Origin: Heyndrickxia sporothermodurans
GTDB taxonomy: Bacteria; Bacillota; Bacilli; Bacillales; Bacillaceae_C
Length of the DNA stretch: 64,000 nt
Assembly (NCBI GenBank): GCA_018333075.1
Contig: BORH01000010.1
Location: forward strand, 1 to 64,000
Direction of reading: 5' to 3'
Positions 52,815 to 63,598 of this stretch are shown here, piece by piece. Made by a program: the position numbers and the translations under genes. The notes under the pieces were generated by a model. It was not told the origin of the DNA. It made no database searches and saw only the letters and a program-made list of their open reading frames with translations. Position 1 is the first letter of the stretch; the number at the start of each line of letters is the position of its first letter.

Positions 52815-53267
52815 GTGAAATCTTCTGCAGAAGTAGCAATCAATAATACGGAAACTGAACTTACCGTTCCTGCATTTGGCTACGAACTTATTCGTGATAT
52901 ATTACTACCTGAATTATTAGGAAAAGAGACACCAGATATTTTATACTGGGCAGGAAAATCACTTGCTCGAAAATTTCCTTTAATGTCGATAGACGAAGTT
53001 ATTTCTTTTTTTGAGGAAGCTGGATGGGGAACTCTTTACATTATTAAACAAGAAAAAAAAGGCATTGAATTAGAATTAACAAGTCCATTTATTAACAGAC
53101 AATTTGAAACAAAAACGGAAGCTTGTTTTAAGCTGGAAGCTGGTTTCCTTGCAGAGCAAATTCAAACACAAAAAAAAGTGAGAACCGAAGCGTACGAAGA
53201 AATAATTAAGCGTCATAAAAAAATAAAATTCCTTGTTCAATGGGATCTAAAGGATACGGATCTTTAA
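52815..53267 (+). CDS. yslB: YslB-family protein (DUF2507)
   Basis: 150 residues from GTG after GAGGGG. Contains FGYELIRDILLPELLG and ILYWAGKSLARKFPLMSIDE then VISFFEEAGWGTL, the DUF2507 pattern. It sits between sdhC and lysC as in B. subtilis, on the opposite strand. Soluble; function unknown. Confidence 0.92.
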   Translation: MKSSAEVAINNTETELTVPAFGYELIRDILLPELLGKETPDILYWAGKSLARKFPLMSIDEVISFFEEAGWGTLYIIKQEKKGIELELTSPFINRQFETKTEACFKLEAGFLAEQIQTQKKVRTEAYEEIIKRHKKIKFLVQWDLKDTDL

Positions 53268-53352
53268 TTAGCTTTCAATTTCATTATGAACAAATGATCT
53301 ATTGTTAACCAGTTGTATGCAATAAACAGGATAAAAAATGAATATAGTCTAA

Positions 53353-53396
53353 AATAAGAAACCTAGGAGAAGCAATATTCTCTTAGGTTTCTTATT
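53353..53396. terminator. bidirectional terminator between yslB and lysC
   Basis: AATAAGAAACCTA.GAGAA-gcaata-TTCTC.TAGGTTTCTTATT, a long stem shared by the converging genes. Confidence 0.85.
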
Positions 53397-53419
53397 TGTA
53401 TTTTAAATACTATATTTGC

Positions 53420-54652
53420 TTAATTTACATTATGCTCGACTAAATCTAACTCAAATTCAGCATGTAAAATTTTAGCTGCATCTAACATTTGGGATTGATT
53501 AATAACAGTTGATACTTTTATTTCTGAAGTACTGACCATTTTAATTTGAATATTATTTTGGGCAAGAACTTCAAACATTTTAGCTGCGACACCCGGATTT
53601 GAAATCATTCCAGATCCAATTATAGAAACCTTTGCAAGTCCTGATTCATATTCAAAATGCTTAAAACCTAATGTTGTCTGATAATGCTCGAGAATATCTA
53701 TTGTCTCACGAAGATCATCATTTTTAATTGAAAATGAAAGATAGGTGTTTTCACCAACTGTTTGATTTTGTATGATAATATCTACATTAATATTTCTAGC
53801 TGCTAAGGTTGTAAAAATTGATGATAGGTTTTGCAATCCATTTTCCAATTCAAATATCGTAATTCTTGTTATATCTTCTTCAAACGCTACACCTCTAACA
53901 ATTAAACTTTTCTCCACAGTTACTTCCTCCTCAATAACAGTACCAGAAACTTTTTCTAAACTTGAACAAACCTCTAATGATATTTGATAATTTTTTGCAA
54001 ACTCAACAGCCCTAGCATGTAAAACACCAGCACCAAGATTAGCTAACTCCAGCATTTCATCATATGAAATAGATTCAAGCTTCCTGGCATTAGGTATATA
54101 TCTTGGATCGGAGGTAAATACACCTGTAACATCAGTATAAATCACACATTTATTTGCTTTTAGAGCCGCAGCCAAGGCAACTGCTGTTGTATCTGAGCCA
54201 CCTCTACCTAATGTTGTGATTTCCCCCTCTTCTGTTACCCCTTGAAACCCTGCTATTATTACGATCTTTTCATCATTCAAATGTCTTTTTATTTTCTCTG
54301 GTTCAATATTTGTAATTCGTGCATTGCAATGATTACTTTCAGTTTCTATTCCAGCTTGCCATCCAGTAAAAGAAATAGCTGAATATCCTTTTTCTGTCAA
54401 TGCCATCGTTAATAGCGCAATTGTAACCTGCTCTCCTGTCGATAAAAGCATATCCATTTCTCTTTTGCTAGGGTATGAGGATATTTCATTTGCTAATGCT
54501 ACTAGTTGATCTGTTGTCTTTCCCATTGCCGAAACAACGACTACTACTTGATTACCTTGCTTCTTTTCATCTATGATCCGATTAGCAGTATTTTTAATTC
54601 TATCTACATCGCCAACCGATGTTCCTCCAAACTTGAGTACAGCTAATGCCAA
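53420..54652 (-). CDS. lysC: aspartate kinase (lysine-sensitive, LysC type)
   Basis: 410 residues from TTG. Kinase domain with KFGGTSVGD (~7-15), STGEQV and GRGGSDTTAVALAAAL (~150-165); two C-terminal ACT domains (~265-330, ~345-405). Phosphorylates aspartate, the first step to lysine, threonine, methionine and diaminopimelate. Length and ACT pair fit the alpha-subunit class, which in B. subtilis also has an internal start for a beta subunit. Its leader is a lysine riboswitch. Confidence 0.95.
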   Translation of the reverse strand: MALAVLKFGGTSVGDVDRIKNTANRIIDEKKQGNQVVVVVSAMGKTTDQLVALANEISSYPSKREMDMLLSTGEQVTIALLTMALTEKGYSAISFTGWQAGIETESNHCNARITNIEPEKIKRHLNDEKIVIIAGFQGVTEEGEITTLGRGGSDTTAVALAAALKANKCVIYTDVTGVFTSDPRYIPNARKLESISYDEMLELANLGAGVLHARAVEFAKNYQISLEVCSSLEKVSGTVIEEEVTVEKSLIVRGVAFEEDITRITIFELENGLQNLSSIFTTLAARNINVDIIIQNQTVGENTYLSFSIKNDDLRETIDILEHYQTTLGFKHFEYESGLAKVSIIGSGMISNPGVAAKMFEVLAQNNIQIKMVSTSEIKVSTVINQSQMLDAAKILHAEFELDLVEHNVN

Positions 54653-54724
54653 CGATTCCGCCTTCTTTCCATAAGTGATAAATATACTTTAGGTTGCATC
54701 TAAAACAGGCAGGCAATTCGCAAT

Positions 54725-54972
54725 AAAAAAAGCAATGAGATATCTATCCCATTGCTAGTTGTAACGTAACTATAATAAATTACGAATAACACTATGCGAG
54801 ATAGCTCTCCAAGATAATTCTAATCTTGACAGTCCAGCATTTCTTAAATGCATAGACCAGCAAAAACAGGAATGAGCCTTGTTTTCACTTCGGCGAACCT
54901 CCCTTTCAAAGCTTTTCATAGAATCTCATACTTCTCAAAGCCCTTACTCTTTAGTTTCGCGCCTCTACCATA
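54725..54972 (-). ncRNA. lysine riboswitch (L-box) controlling lysC
   Basis: On the minus strand the conserved L-box segments appear in order: AGAGGCGCGAAAC, AGTA, GAAAGGGAGGTTCGCCGAAG, CTGGTCT, TGGACTGTCA and the closing GGAGAGCTATCTCGCAT. Then a terminator CTAGCAATGGGATAG-ATATCTCATTGC followed by seven Ts (54727-54755). Lysine binding is expected to favour the terminator and shut off lysC. Confidence 0.93.
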
Positions 54973-55062
54973 TTTTAATAGTAAAAGTATATGAAATTTT
55001 CATTATTATAACATATTCAAATCACCTTGACCATTTTAATTCTCAATGTTTAGAAAAATGAT

Positions 55063-56835
55063 TTAACTATCTAATTTTTCCTTTAATAATTTGGCAGCTG
55101 ACTGCGGAATTCCAAGCTCAATATAATCTTCAATTGCTGCTTCCTTCATTTTTTTCATCGAACCAAAATGACGAAGCAGCTGTTTTTTTCTTTTTGGACC
55201 GATTCCTGGAATATCATCAAGCATTGATTGAAAAGCAGTTTTACCTCTTAGCTGACGATGAAAGGTAATGGCAAATCGGTGTACTTCATCTTGAATTCTT
55301 TGTAGCAAATAAAATTCTTGGCTATTTCTTCCAAGTGGAACAACCTCGAGTGGGCTTCCTGATAGTAATTGGGACGTCTTATGTTTCTCATCTTTTGCCA
55401 AGCCTGCAATTGGAATATTTAAACCGAGTTCATTTTCAAGTATATCTCTTGCTGCTTCAATTTGCCCCTTCCCACCATCAATAATAATTAAATCAGGAAG
55501 TGGCAATTCTTCTCTTAGTACTCTTCCATATCTTCTTCTAATGACTTCACGCATCGATTCATAATCATCTGGACCTTGGACCGTTTTAATTTTATATTTG
55601 CGATACTCTTTTTTCTCAGGTTTTCCATCTATAAAAACAACCATAGCAGAGACCGGATTAGTCCCTTGGATATTTGAGTTATCGAACGCTTCGATACGAT
55701 GTGGAGTATAGATTCCCATTACTTTCCCTAAATTTTCAACAGCGATAATCGTTCTTTCTTCATCTCGTTCAATTAAAGCAAATTTTTCTTTTAATGCAAT
55801 CGTTGCATTTTTTTCAGCTAGTTTAACTAAATCCTTTTTGGTCCCTTTTTTCGGTTGAACTATTTTCGTTTCTAACAATTGCTCAGCCAATTCAATCTCC
55901 ACATCCTCTGGGAGCAATATTTCTTTAGGTTTAAAATGGTTAGGCATTAAATAAAATTGTCCTAGATAAGTTAGAAACTCTTCCTCTGGTTCACTATAAA
56001 TAGGAAACATTGAAACGTCTCTCTCAATCAGTTTGCCTTGTCGTATAAAGAAAACTTGAACACACATCCAGCCTTTATCAAAAGAGTATCCAAAGACATC
56101 GCGGTCTGTAAAATCCGTCATCATCATTTTCTGCTTTTCCATCGTGGTTTCAATATGAATGATTTGGTCTCGATACTCTTTTGCCCTTTCAAATTCTAGG
56201 TCTTCGGCTGCTTGTTCCATCTTCTTGGTCAATTCTTGCTTTATTTCTTTATATCCCCCATTTAGAAATTTTGTTATATCATCCATTATTTGCTTATATG
56301 TTTCTTCTGTTACTTCATTTACGCACGGAGCTAAACATTGTCCTAAATGGTAGTACAAGCAAACACGGTCAGGTAGTGTCGAACATTTTCTAAGAGGATA
56401 AATTCGGTCTAATAATTTTTTTGTTTCATTAGCTGCTTGAACATTGGGATAAGGACCAAAATATTTACCTCTGTCTTTTTTTACCTTGCGAGTAGTAATT
56501 AATTTTGGGTGTCGTTCATTTGTAAGCTTAATGTATGGATAGCTTTTATCATCTTTTAGCATAACATTATATTTAGGGTCATGCTTTTTTATTAAATTCA
56601 TTTCTAGAATAAGGGCCTCGATATTCGAGGATGTCACAATATATTCAAAATCTTCAATTTCACTTACAAGTCTTTGCGTTTTTCCATCATGTGAGCCCGT
56701 AAAATAAGAACGTACACGATTTTTTAAAATTTTTGCTTTACCAACATATATGATTGTACCCTGTCGATCCTTCATCAAATAACAACCAGGCTGATCTGGA
56801 AGTAATGCTAATTTATTTTTTATTGATTCATTCAC
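55063..56835 (-). CDS. uvrC: excinuclease ABC subunit C
   Basis: 590 residues, full length. GIY-YIG nuclease ([19 protein letters not shown], ~17-36), UvrB-binding UVR motif ([17 protein letters not shown], ~210), RNase-H-like 5' nuclease ([18 protein letters not shown], ~375-470) and helix-hairpin-helix end ([18 protein letters not shown]). Makes both incisions in nucleotide excision repair with UvrAB. Between trxA and lysC as in B. subtilis. Confidence 0.97.
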   Translation of the reverse strand: MNESIKNKLALLPDQPGCYLMKDRQGTIIYVGKAKILKNRVRSYFTGSHDGKTQRLVSEIEDFEYIVTSSNIEALILEMNLIKKHDPKYNVMLKDDKSYPYIKLTNERHPKLITTRKVKKDRGKYFGPYPNVQAANETKKLLDRIYPLRKCSTLPDRVCLYYHLGQCLAPCVNEVTEETYKQIMDDITKFLNGGYKEIKQELTKKMEQAAEDLEFERAKEYRDQIIHIETTMEKQKMMMTDFTDRDVFGYSFDKGWMCVQVFFIRQGKLIERDVSMFPIYSEPEEEFLTYLGQFYLMPNHFKPKEILLPEDVEIELAEQLLETKIVQPKKGTKKDLVKLAEKNATIALKEKFALIERDEERTIIAVENLGKVMGIYTPHRIEAFDNSNIQGTNPVSAMVVFIDGKPEKKEYRKYKIKTVQGPDDYESMREVIRRRYGRVLREELPLPDLIIIDGGKGQIEAARDILENELGLNIPIAGLAKDEKHKTSQLLSGSPLEVVPLGRNSQEFYLLQRIQDEVHRFAITFHRQLRGKTAFQSMLDDIPGIGPKRKKQLLRHFGSMKKMKEAAIEDYIELGIPQSAAKLLKEKLDS

Positions 56836-56897
56836 ATCTTTTTACCCCTCTATTTGCATAAAATCAATGAAATATAAATAAAGTAGAATTAGTTTAA

Positions 56898-56925
56898 AAA
56901 ATCCGAGTCATTATGACTCGGATTT
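56898..56925 (-). terminator. terminator of trxA
   Basis: AAATCCGAGTCA-ttA-TGACTCGGATTT perfect stem with T run, just after the trxA stop. Confidence 0.85.
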
Positions 56926-56932
56926 ATCATTT

Positions 56933-57247
56933 TTATAGGTGTTTATTAACTAATTCAACTAACGCTTCTTTTGGTTGATAACCGATCACTTTATCTACTT
57001 CTTGACCGTCTTTCATAAGAATAAGTGTTGGGATACTCATAACACCATATTTACTTGCTGTTTCTTGGTTTTCATCTACATCCACTTTTACAATTTTAAC
57101 TTTGTCTCCCATTTCACTATCTAATTCTTCTAGAACTGGTGCAATCATTTTACATGGTCCACACCAAGTTGCCCAAAAGTCTGTTAATACAAGGCCTTCA
57201 GATGTTTCTGAAGAGAAATTTTTATCAGTTGCATGAGTAATTGCCAT
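56933..57247 (-). CDS. trxA: thioredoxin
   Basis: 104 residues with active-site WCGPCK (~28-33), cis-Pro in MSIPTLI and the [10 protein letters not shown] strand. Reduces cytosolic disulfides with NADPH via thioredoxin reductase. Followed by uvrC as in B. subtilis. Good RBS GGAGG. Upstream, the copper ATPase and CtaG genes separate it from etfA. Confidence 0.97.
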   Translation of the reverse strand: MAITHATDKNFSSETSEGLVLTDFWATWCGPCKMIAPVLEELDSEMGDKVKIVKVDVDENQETASKYGVMSIPTLILMKDGQEVDKVIGYQPKEALVELVNKHL

Positions 57248-57401
57248 TTAATCATGACCTCCTAAATATAACTATTAAAACTAATTCTACCTGAAGTATA
57301 ACATCGTTCCTAAAGAGAAGCTAATGATTTGTTTCAATTTTAAACTCCCCCCAAACAGCTTCTCTATTCATTTCATATTAATGAAATAATTACCTGATTA
57401 A

Positions 57402-59591
57402 TCATTTCAGTTGAATATTTTTTAGCCTAAGTGAATTAAACACTACAGAGACAGAACTAAAAGCCATTGTTGCACTTGCGAACCACGGAGGCAGCACACC
57501 TGTTATTGCAAGTGGAATGCTAGTCATGTTATAAATAAATGCCCAAAGGAAATTTTGCTTAACATTACGCATTGTTTTTTTACTAATGGTAATTGCGTCA
57601 GCTATTTTATTTAAATCACCATTCAATAAAGTCACATCACCAGAATCCACTGCAATATCAGAACCACTGCCAATGGCCATACCAACATTTGCTACTGTTA
57701 AAGCAGGTGCATCATTGATACCATCACCTACCATAATCACTTTCTTTCCCTGTTTCTGATATTTTTTTATCCATTCAGCCTTCATTTCTGGTGTTACTCC
57801 AGCTTGAATATGCTCAATTCCAGTCATTTCTCCTATAAGCTTAGCAGAAGTAATATTATCTCCTGAAAGCATCATAACTGAATGGCCCATATTTTTTAAT
57901 CTCGTTATCGCTTCTTTCGAGGATTCTTTAATTTCATCTGCAACCGCTACGATTCCACAAATTTGTTTGTCTAAAGAAACAAGCACTACTGTTTTTCCTT
58001 GTTGCTCTAATGTATTAATTTTATTATCAACATCGTTTATTTTAATCGTTGTATGCTTATGAAAATAGGCAGGATTAGCAATGATAATCTCCTTTTGATC
58101 GATAATTGCTTTAATACCGTGTCCAGGCATTGTAGAAACATTAGTTACATCAGGAATAACTCCTACTTTTTTTTCTACTTCCTTTACTATTGCAGTAGCT
58201 ATTGGATGAATTGTTTTTTTCTCTATTGCTCCAATCAATCTTAGAAACTGCTGTTCTTCAAAATCTTTGATAAAAATATCTGTAACAGCTGGCTCTCCTT
58301 TCGTAATCGTCCCCGTCTTATCAAGTACAATCAGATGATTTTTTGATAGCAGTTCAATCATTTTTCCTTCCTTAAATAGAATACCTAATTGTGCTGCTTT
58401 TCCGCTTCCCACCATAATAGACGTAGGTGTTGCAAGCCCTAGTGCACAAGGACAAGAAATAATAAGCACGGCTATCATCTTCTCTATTGAAACTCCTACT
58501 TGTCCAGGCTCTAAATATAAATACCATAAAAAGAAAGTAGCTATTGCAATCACAATAATGATCGGTACAAATATAGAAGTAAATTTATCCGCTATATGTT
58601 GAATAGGTGGTTTGCTAATTTGCGCCTCTTCTACGATTGCAATAATTGACGATAGAATCGTATCTGACTCCCTTTTTGTCGCTTTTATTTTTAACACACC
58701 ATTTTCATTTATCGTACCCGAATATACTGTGTTTCCAATATTTTTTTCAACTGGGATTCCTTCACCTGTAAGCATTGATTCATTAACGGCTGAAGATCCC
58801 TCAACAACCTGTCCATCAATAGGTATTCTCTCACCTGGTTTTACTAGTAGAATATCACCAGGAACAATTTGGTGAATATAAGTTTCATATTCCTTTCCTT
58901 CCACGAACTTTAGTGCAGTTTTAACTTGTAGCTGATTAAGCTTTTGAATCGAATCCATAGTTTTTCTTTTTGTTTTGGTTTCCATTACCTTTCCTAATAA
59001 AACAAAAGTAATAATAAGTACACTTGTTTCATAATGAAGTTCAAAAGGACTTGTTGAATTAAATGTTAAATAGTGACTATAAAAATAAGCCGCTGAAGTA
59101 CTTATTACTACTAGTACATCCATATTCGCACTTTTATTTTTTATAGCACTCCAGGCACCCTCATAAAATGGCAAGGCAATGATAAATTGAACCGGTGTGG
59201 CTAATGCAAATTGGAACCATGGATCATAAAAAATATTTGGTATTACTTCAGATGTTATGCCTAAATGTGTCAACATTGTCCAAGTTAATGGAATTGAAAG
59301 AATAGCCGACATAATAAATTTCCATGTTAATACAATCATTTCTTTTTGTTTTATTTCAATTGAATACTGTGAATTTCGGGAAACAATTGCTCCATACCCC
59401 ATTTTTTTAATTCTATTAAGGATAAGCAATTTACTAGTCAAATTCGGATCAAAAATGATACGCCCTTTTTCAGTAGCTAAATTTACATTTACTTTTAATA
59501 CTCCATCCATTTTTGAAATAATCTTCTCAATTCTTGTAGAACAGGCACTACAATGCATGCCTTTAATATCTACTTGCATTGTTTCATTCAT
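57402..59591 (-). CDS. copA: copper-translocating P1B-type ATPase (CopA-like)
   Basis: 729 residues. One N-terminal heavy-metal domain (GMHCSACSTRIEK, 11-23); membrane helices with the metal site SCPCALGLATPTS; actuator TGEGIPVEK; phosphorylation site DKTGTITKGE; HP motif TIHPIATA; hinge GDGINDAPALTVANVG. Exports Cu(I). One metal-binding domain rather than two as in B. subtilis CopA. No csoR or copZ is adjacent; it lies next to a CtaG-like gene, so supply or protection of copper for cytochrome oxidase is possible. Confidence 0.93.
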   Translation of the reverse strand: MNETMQVDIKGMHCSACSTRIEKIISKMDGVLKVNVNLATEKGRIIFDPNLTSKLLILNRIKKMGYGAIVSRNSQYSIEIKQKEMIVLTWKFIMSAILSIPLTWTMLTHLGITSEVIPNIFYDPWFQFALATPVQFIIALPFYEGAWSAIKNKSANMDVLVVISTSAAYFYSHYLTFNSTSPFELHYETSVLIITFVLLGKVMETKTKRKTMDSIQKLNQLQVKTALKFVEGKEYETYIHQIVPGDILLVKPGERIPIDGQVVEGSSAVNESMLTGEGIPVEKNIGNTVYSGTINENGVLKIKATKRESDTILSSIIAIVEEAQISKPPIQHIADKFTSIFVPIIIVIAIATFFLWYLYLEPGQVGVSIEKMIAVLIISCPCALGLATPTSIMVGSGKAAQLGILFKEGKMIELLSKNHLIVLDKTGTITKGEPAVTDIFIKDFEEQQFLRLIGAIEKKTIHPIATAIVKEVEKKVGVIPDVTNVSTMPGHGIKAIIDQKEIIIANPAYFHKHTTIKINDVDNKINTLEQQGKTVVLVSLDKQICGIVAVADEIKESSKEAITRLKNMGHSVMMLSGDNITSAKLIGEMTGIEHIQAGVTPEMKAEWIKKYQKQGKKVIMVGDGINDAPALTVANVGMAIGSGSDIAVDSGDVTLLNGDLNKIADAITISKKTMRNVKQNFLWAFIYNMTSIPLAITGVLPPWFASATMAFSSVSVVFNSLRLKNIQLK

Positions 59592-59725
59592 TTCTCCACC
59601 AGCTTCATACTGTTTTATATTCTTCTTTCAATAACGACTAAAATTATTTGTTTACAATTAATGTGCTTATTGATTTTTTCAACGTATTCATCTACTTACT
59701 CTTATTTTATTTTTATATTTTTGGA

Positions 59726-60544
59726 CTAGAACCTATCTTTGAAAAAGAAATCAATCCTGTTAATAGATTTGTAATTATTCATTAACAAGACTTCAATCTT
59801 ATCAGCTAAGGAAATACCGATTTTATGCATAAAAAACATTAGCATCCCAGCTATTTGCTGGTCTATTCGGAAATTAATTAAAGGTTTAATAAAATTTATA
59901 TTTGAATTCGGAGGGGAACATAAACTTAGCATTTGATTTAATAATGGGTTTCCAGTTTGAGGTGGAAGCAAAATAAATAAAATACATGCCGAAGTAATTA
60001 ACCATACATTTATAGTCAAATAACTTTGTTCTAAATAAACACAATTTGTAGCTTTATAAATAATTACAGGAATCCACATTAACATTGATAAAAGAAAGAT
60101 CAACCATATGAAGAAATCGTGACTCAATTGTTTTTCCATTATTAACTGTAGGAATGATGGTGAATGATATATGTAAAGAAAAAAAGCAAATAGAACGATA
60201 AAAATATATGGATCTATTTTTTTCATTATCGCTAACTTTGTTCGTTGAAATATTTTTTTTGGGAAAGAGAGTAAAAGAATAGGGGGTAGTATAAAAAATA
60301 ATAGACTTATTTGAAGCATATGGGTAGAAAATGATATATGACTAAATATCACCAAAGGAGTTCCTGTTAATAAATACAAAAGTCCTACTCCACTTATAAA
60401 AAGGATTAACTGCAATTTTTTAATCTGCCAATTTCCTTTTAAGAATAAAATAAAATATAGCATGACGATTACTAATGATCCAAAAAGAAGTGGTAAATTC
60501 CATTCCATCTGTTGAAGAAAAATAATTTTGTACGACAAATGCAC
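59726..60544 (-). CDS. CtaG-like cytochrome c oxidase assembly membrane protein
   Basis: 272 residues with about seven membrane helices. The pattern FLKGNWQIKKLQLILFISGV, FSHISFSTHMLQISLLFFIL and LSHDFFIWLIFLLSMLMWIP belongs to the caa3-type CtaG superfamily, needed for caa3 oxidase assembly in B. subtilis. His residues in the helices (SHISFSTHM) could bind copper. It lies upstream of copA on the same strand. Not in the usual ctaCDEFG cluster, so probably a paralogue. Confidence 0.8.
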   Translation of the reverse strand: MHLSYKIIFLQQMEWNLPLLFGSLVIVMLYFILFLKGNWQIKKLQLILFISGVGLLYLLTGTPLVIFSHISFSTHMLQISLLFFILPPILLLSFPKKIFQRTKLAIMKKIDPYIFIVLFAFFLYIYHSPSFLQLIMEKQLSHDFFIWLIFLLSMLMWIPVIIYKATNCVYLEQSYLTINVWLITSACILFILLPPQTGNPLLNQMLSLCSPPNSNINFIKPLINFRIDQQIAGMLMFFMHKIGISLADKIEVLLMNNYKSINRIDFFFKDRF

Positions 60545-60624
60545 TCATCCCTCCTAAAACTTTACATTTCTCCTCTCCTATTATCTTATTGATGGATCAT
60601 TGTCCTACATTCTTAAAAATAAAT

Positions 60625-60658
60625 AAAACGGAGAAAAGACACTATCTTTCTCCGTTTC
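60625..60658 (-). terminator. terminator of etfA
   Basis: AAACGGAGAAAGA-tagtgtc-TTTTCTCCGTTT stem with T run on the minus strand. Confidence 0.8.
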
Positions 60659-60701
60659 AAAATATAATTATTTTATTATGAAGGAATATTTGTCGTTTTT
60701 T

Positions 60702-61682
60702 CTATGAAGCGGAAACCTTTAACTTTTTAAATTCCTCCGTCAGCATTGGAACAACTTCGAATAAATCACCAACAATACCATAATCTGCAACTTTAAAAAT
60801 ATTTGCTTCAGGATCTTTATTGATGGCTACTATTACTTTTGAATTGGACATACCAGCTAAATGCTGAATAGCTCCAGAGATTCCACATGCGATATAAAGA
60901 TCAGGCGTTACTACTTTACCTGTTTGCCCAATTTGTAAAGAGTAATCACAATAATCTGCATCACAGGCACCTCTCGATGCACCAACAGCTCCGCCAAGAA
61001 CTTGAGCTAATTCTTTAAGCGGTTCAAATCCATCAGCACTTTTAACGCCACGTCCACCTGCAATGACGACTTTTGCTTCCGATAAATCCACACCTTCGCT
61101 TGCCTTTCTAACAACTTCCTTAATAATAGTACGTAGATCCTTTATTTCCGTAGATAATGAAGCTACTTCACCTACTCTTGATTCATCTTTTTCTAACGGA
61201 GTAATATTATTTGGACGTATCGTAACAAAAATGATACCATCTGTAACAATTTTCTTTTCAAATGCTTTGCCTGAATAAATCGGCCTTGTAAATACTAAGT
61301 TCCCACCTGCTGACTCAACATTAGTTACATCAGACACCAATCCAGTTTCCAATTTGCTTGCCACTTTAGGGGACAAGTCTTTTCCAAGTGCCGTATGACC
61401 GATCACAATTCCTTCTGGGTTTTCAGCATTCACAACAGCTAAAAAAGCTTGGGAATATCCGTCAGAAGAATATTGACTTAATTTTTCATCTTCAACAACT
61501 ACTACTCTATCTGCACCATACTGGATAAAATCCTTAGATAAAGCGTTTACATTATTACCAAGTAAAACACCAACTACTTCTCCACCTTCGGCAATTGCTT
61601 TACCAGCCGCAATTGCTTCAAATGATACATTACGAAGTGATCCATCACGAACTTCCCCTAGTACTAAAACCTTTCTTGTCAT
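60702..61682 (-). CDS. etfA: electron transfer flavoprotein alpha subunit
   Basis: 326 residues. C-terminal FAD domain with VVIAGGRGVKSADGFEPLKE, GASRGACDADYC, QIGQTGKVVTPDLYIACGIS and GAIQHLAGMSNSKVIVAINK. Accepts electrons from acyl-CoA dehydrogenases as heterodimer with EtfB. Two-gene unit etfB-etfA, downstream of fadB and fadR. Confidence 0.96.
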   Translation of the reverse strand: MTRKVLVLGEVRDGSLRNVSFEAIAAGKAIAEGGEVVGVLLGNNVNALSKDFIQYGADRVVVVEDEKLSQYSSDGYSQAFLAVVNAENPEGIVIGHTALGKDLSPKVASKLETGLVSDVTNVESAGGNLVFTRPIYSGKAFEKKIVTDGIIFVTIRPNNITPLEKDESRVGEVASLSTEIKDLRTIIKEVVRKASEGVDLSEAKVVIAGGRGVKSADGFEPLKELAQVLGGAVGASRGACDADYCDYSLQIGQTGKVVTPDLYIACGISGAIQHLAGMSNSKVIVAINKDPEANIFKVADYGIVGDLFEVVPMLTEEFKKLKVSAS

Positions 61683-61765
61683 TTGATTTCCCTCCTGTAA
61701 GTGAGCATAGATTGATAATACAATTAGAAATACTTAGTTCCAACATATTCATATAAAATCGGCTA

Positions 61766-62539
61766 TTATACAACCTTTGCTTCATTATGAAGCAGTTCAA
61801 CGAGCTCTTTTACTTGTACAGATAACTCACCTTCGAGAATTTTCCCTGCTTCTTTTTTAGGTGGAAGATATACTTCAATTGTTTTTGTTTTAGCCTGTAC
61901 ATCATCTTCATCAAGGTCTAAATCATCTATTTCTAGTTCATCTAATGGCTTTTTCTTCGCCTTCATAATCCCAGGTAAAGATGGATAACGAGGTTCATTG
62001 AGACCTTGTTGTGCAGTAACGAGCACTGGAAGCTTAGTTTCGATCACTTCTGAATCTCCTTCCACATCACGTACAATCGAAACAGATTCCCCATTTATCT
62101 CCATCTTAGTAATTGTAGTTACATATGGAATACCCAATAAATCCGCCACTCGTGGACCTACTTGACCCGAACCCCCATCAATAGCTACATTTCCACCAAT
62201 AATTAAATCAGCCTCTTTATCTTTTAAATATTCAGCTAAAATTTTTGCTGTTGTAAATTGATCGGAAGCTTCCAAGTCATCTTCCGTATTAATCAGAACA
62301 GCCTTATCGGCACCCATTGCAAGAGCAGTACGCAATTGCTTCTCAGCTTCCTCATTACCTACTGAGATAACAGTTACTTCACCACCATGCTCATCACACA
62401 CTTGAATTGCCTCTTCCACTGCATATTCATCATAAGGATTAATAATAAATTCTGCTCCATCCTCATTAATTAACCCACTTGAAATAGTAATCTTTTCTTC
62501 TGTGTCAAAAGTTCTTTTCAATAGTACGAAGATATTCAT
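61766..62539 (-). CDS. etfB: electron transfer flavoprotein beta subunit
   Basis: 257 residues: VLLKRTFDTEEKITI, NPYDEYAVEEAIQV, GADKAVLI and DGGSGQVGPRVADLLGIPYV, plus the recognition-loop region EPRYPSLPGIMKAKKKPLDE. Contains the structural AMP site and forms the docking face for partner dehydrogenases. Followed by etfA. Confidence 0.96.
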   Translation of the reverse strand: MNIFVLLKRTFDTEEKITISSGLINEDGAEFIINPYDEYAVEEAIQVCDEHGGEVTVISVGNEEAEKQLRTALAMGADKAVLINTEDDLEASDQFTTAKILAEYLKDKEADLIIGGNVAIDGGSGQVGPRVADLLGIPYVTTITKMEINGESVSIVRDVEGDSEVIETKLPVLVTAQQGLNEPRYPSLPGIMKAKKKPLDELEIDDLDLDEDDVQAKTKTIEVYLPPKKEAGKILEGELSVQVKELVELLHNEAKVV

Positions 62540-62647
62540 GTCTGTCCCTCCTAGGATTTCAAAAACATTTAATTAGTTTTAAAGATTTCGAATTCTTTAA
62601 GCAAAAAAATTTTAAAAAAGTAATTGAGCAATTATTGAAATAACGAG

Positions 62648-63421
62648 TTATTCACCAGTAAATTCTGGATTACGCTTTTCTATAAATGCTTGTATTCCTT
62701 CCTGACCATCTTTAGAAGTAAATACTTTGCCAAATAATTCGGCCTCACGCTTTACTCCATCATAATATTCTGTTGTTTTTACATAGTTTAATAGTTCAAT
62801 ACTTGCTTTAATCGAAACAGGGCTTTTCTTTGCAATCTTATTAGCTAATTCTTTTGCTTTGCTCAATAATTCTTTCTCAGGGTAAGCATGATTAGCAAGT
62901 CCCCATGTAACAGCTTCACAACCAGTTAATGGCTCACTTATAAATAGCATTTCTGCAGCTTTAGCCATACCAACATACCTTGGCAGCCTTTGCGTACCTG
63001 CAAATCCTGGAACTAAACCTAGTTGAAGCTCTGGAAGTCCTAATTTAGCATTTTCTGTAACGAGTCTAATATGACAAGCCATCGCTAATTCTAACCCACC
63101 ACCTAGTGCAGCCCCATGAATGGCAGCTATTATTGGCTTAGGAAATTTTTCCATTCTTTCAAAAAGATCTTGTCCTTTTACTCCCAAATTACCAAACTCA
63201 TCTCCTGAATTGATGGTTGTAAACTCTTTTATATCTGCTCCCGCAGAAAAGAAACGCCCTTCACCATGAATAATAATTGCTCGAATATCAGAATCAATTT
63301 CTAATTGATTTAGAGCTTCTGATAATTCGTCCAGTAATATTGAACCTAAAGCATTAGCTGGAGGTCTACATATAGCAATAGTTGCCACATGATTCTCACT
63401 TGACACTTTTAAGTATTCCAT
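62648..63421 (-). CDS. fadB: enoyl-CoA hydratase (FadB/YsiB)
   Basis: 257 residues of the crotonase fold. Oxyanion-hole segments FFSAGADIKEF and GAALGGGLELAMACH (catalytic Glu in GGGLELA) and LPELQLGLVPGFAGTQRLPR (second Glu). Hydrates trans-2-enoyl-CoA in beta-oxidation. Same order fadR-fadB-etfB-etfA as B. subtilis, where FadR controls it. Confidence 0.93.
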   Translation of the reverse strand: MEYLKVSSENHVATIAICRPPANALGSILLDELSEALNQLEIDSDIRAIIIHGEGRFFSAGADIKEFTTINSGDEFGNLGVKGQDLFERMEKFPKPIIAAIHGAALGGGLELAMACHIRLVTENAKLGLPELQLGLVPGFAGTQRLPRYVGMAKAAEMLFISEPLTGCEAVTWGLANHAYPEKELLSKAKELANKIAKKSPVSIKASIELLNYVKTTEYYDGVKREAELFGKVFTSKDGQEGIQAFIEKRNPEFTGE

Positions 63422-63598
63422 TTCACTCCTCCTTATCTTTCGAATTCCCTTTGTCTTACAAAGTAATTCATTAGTTTAGTCTTATTAGGCTCTTTTCTAT
63501 ATCGTACTTTCACAGCCTTCTCTCCTATGGTTAAACTACAATATATGAAAAGATGCCATATAATAATAAGACCCAAAAATCCAAGATAACAAATGCTA

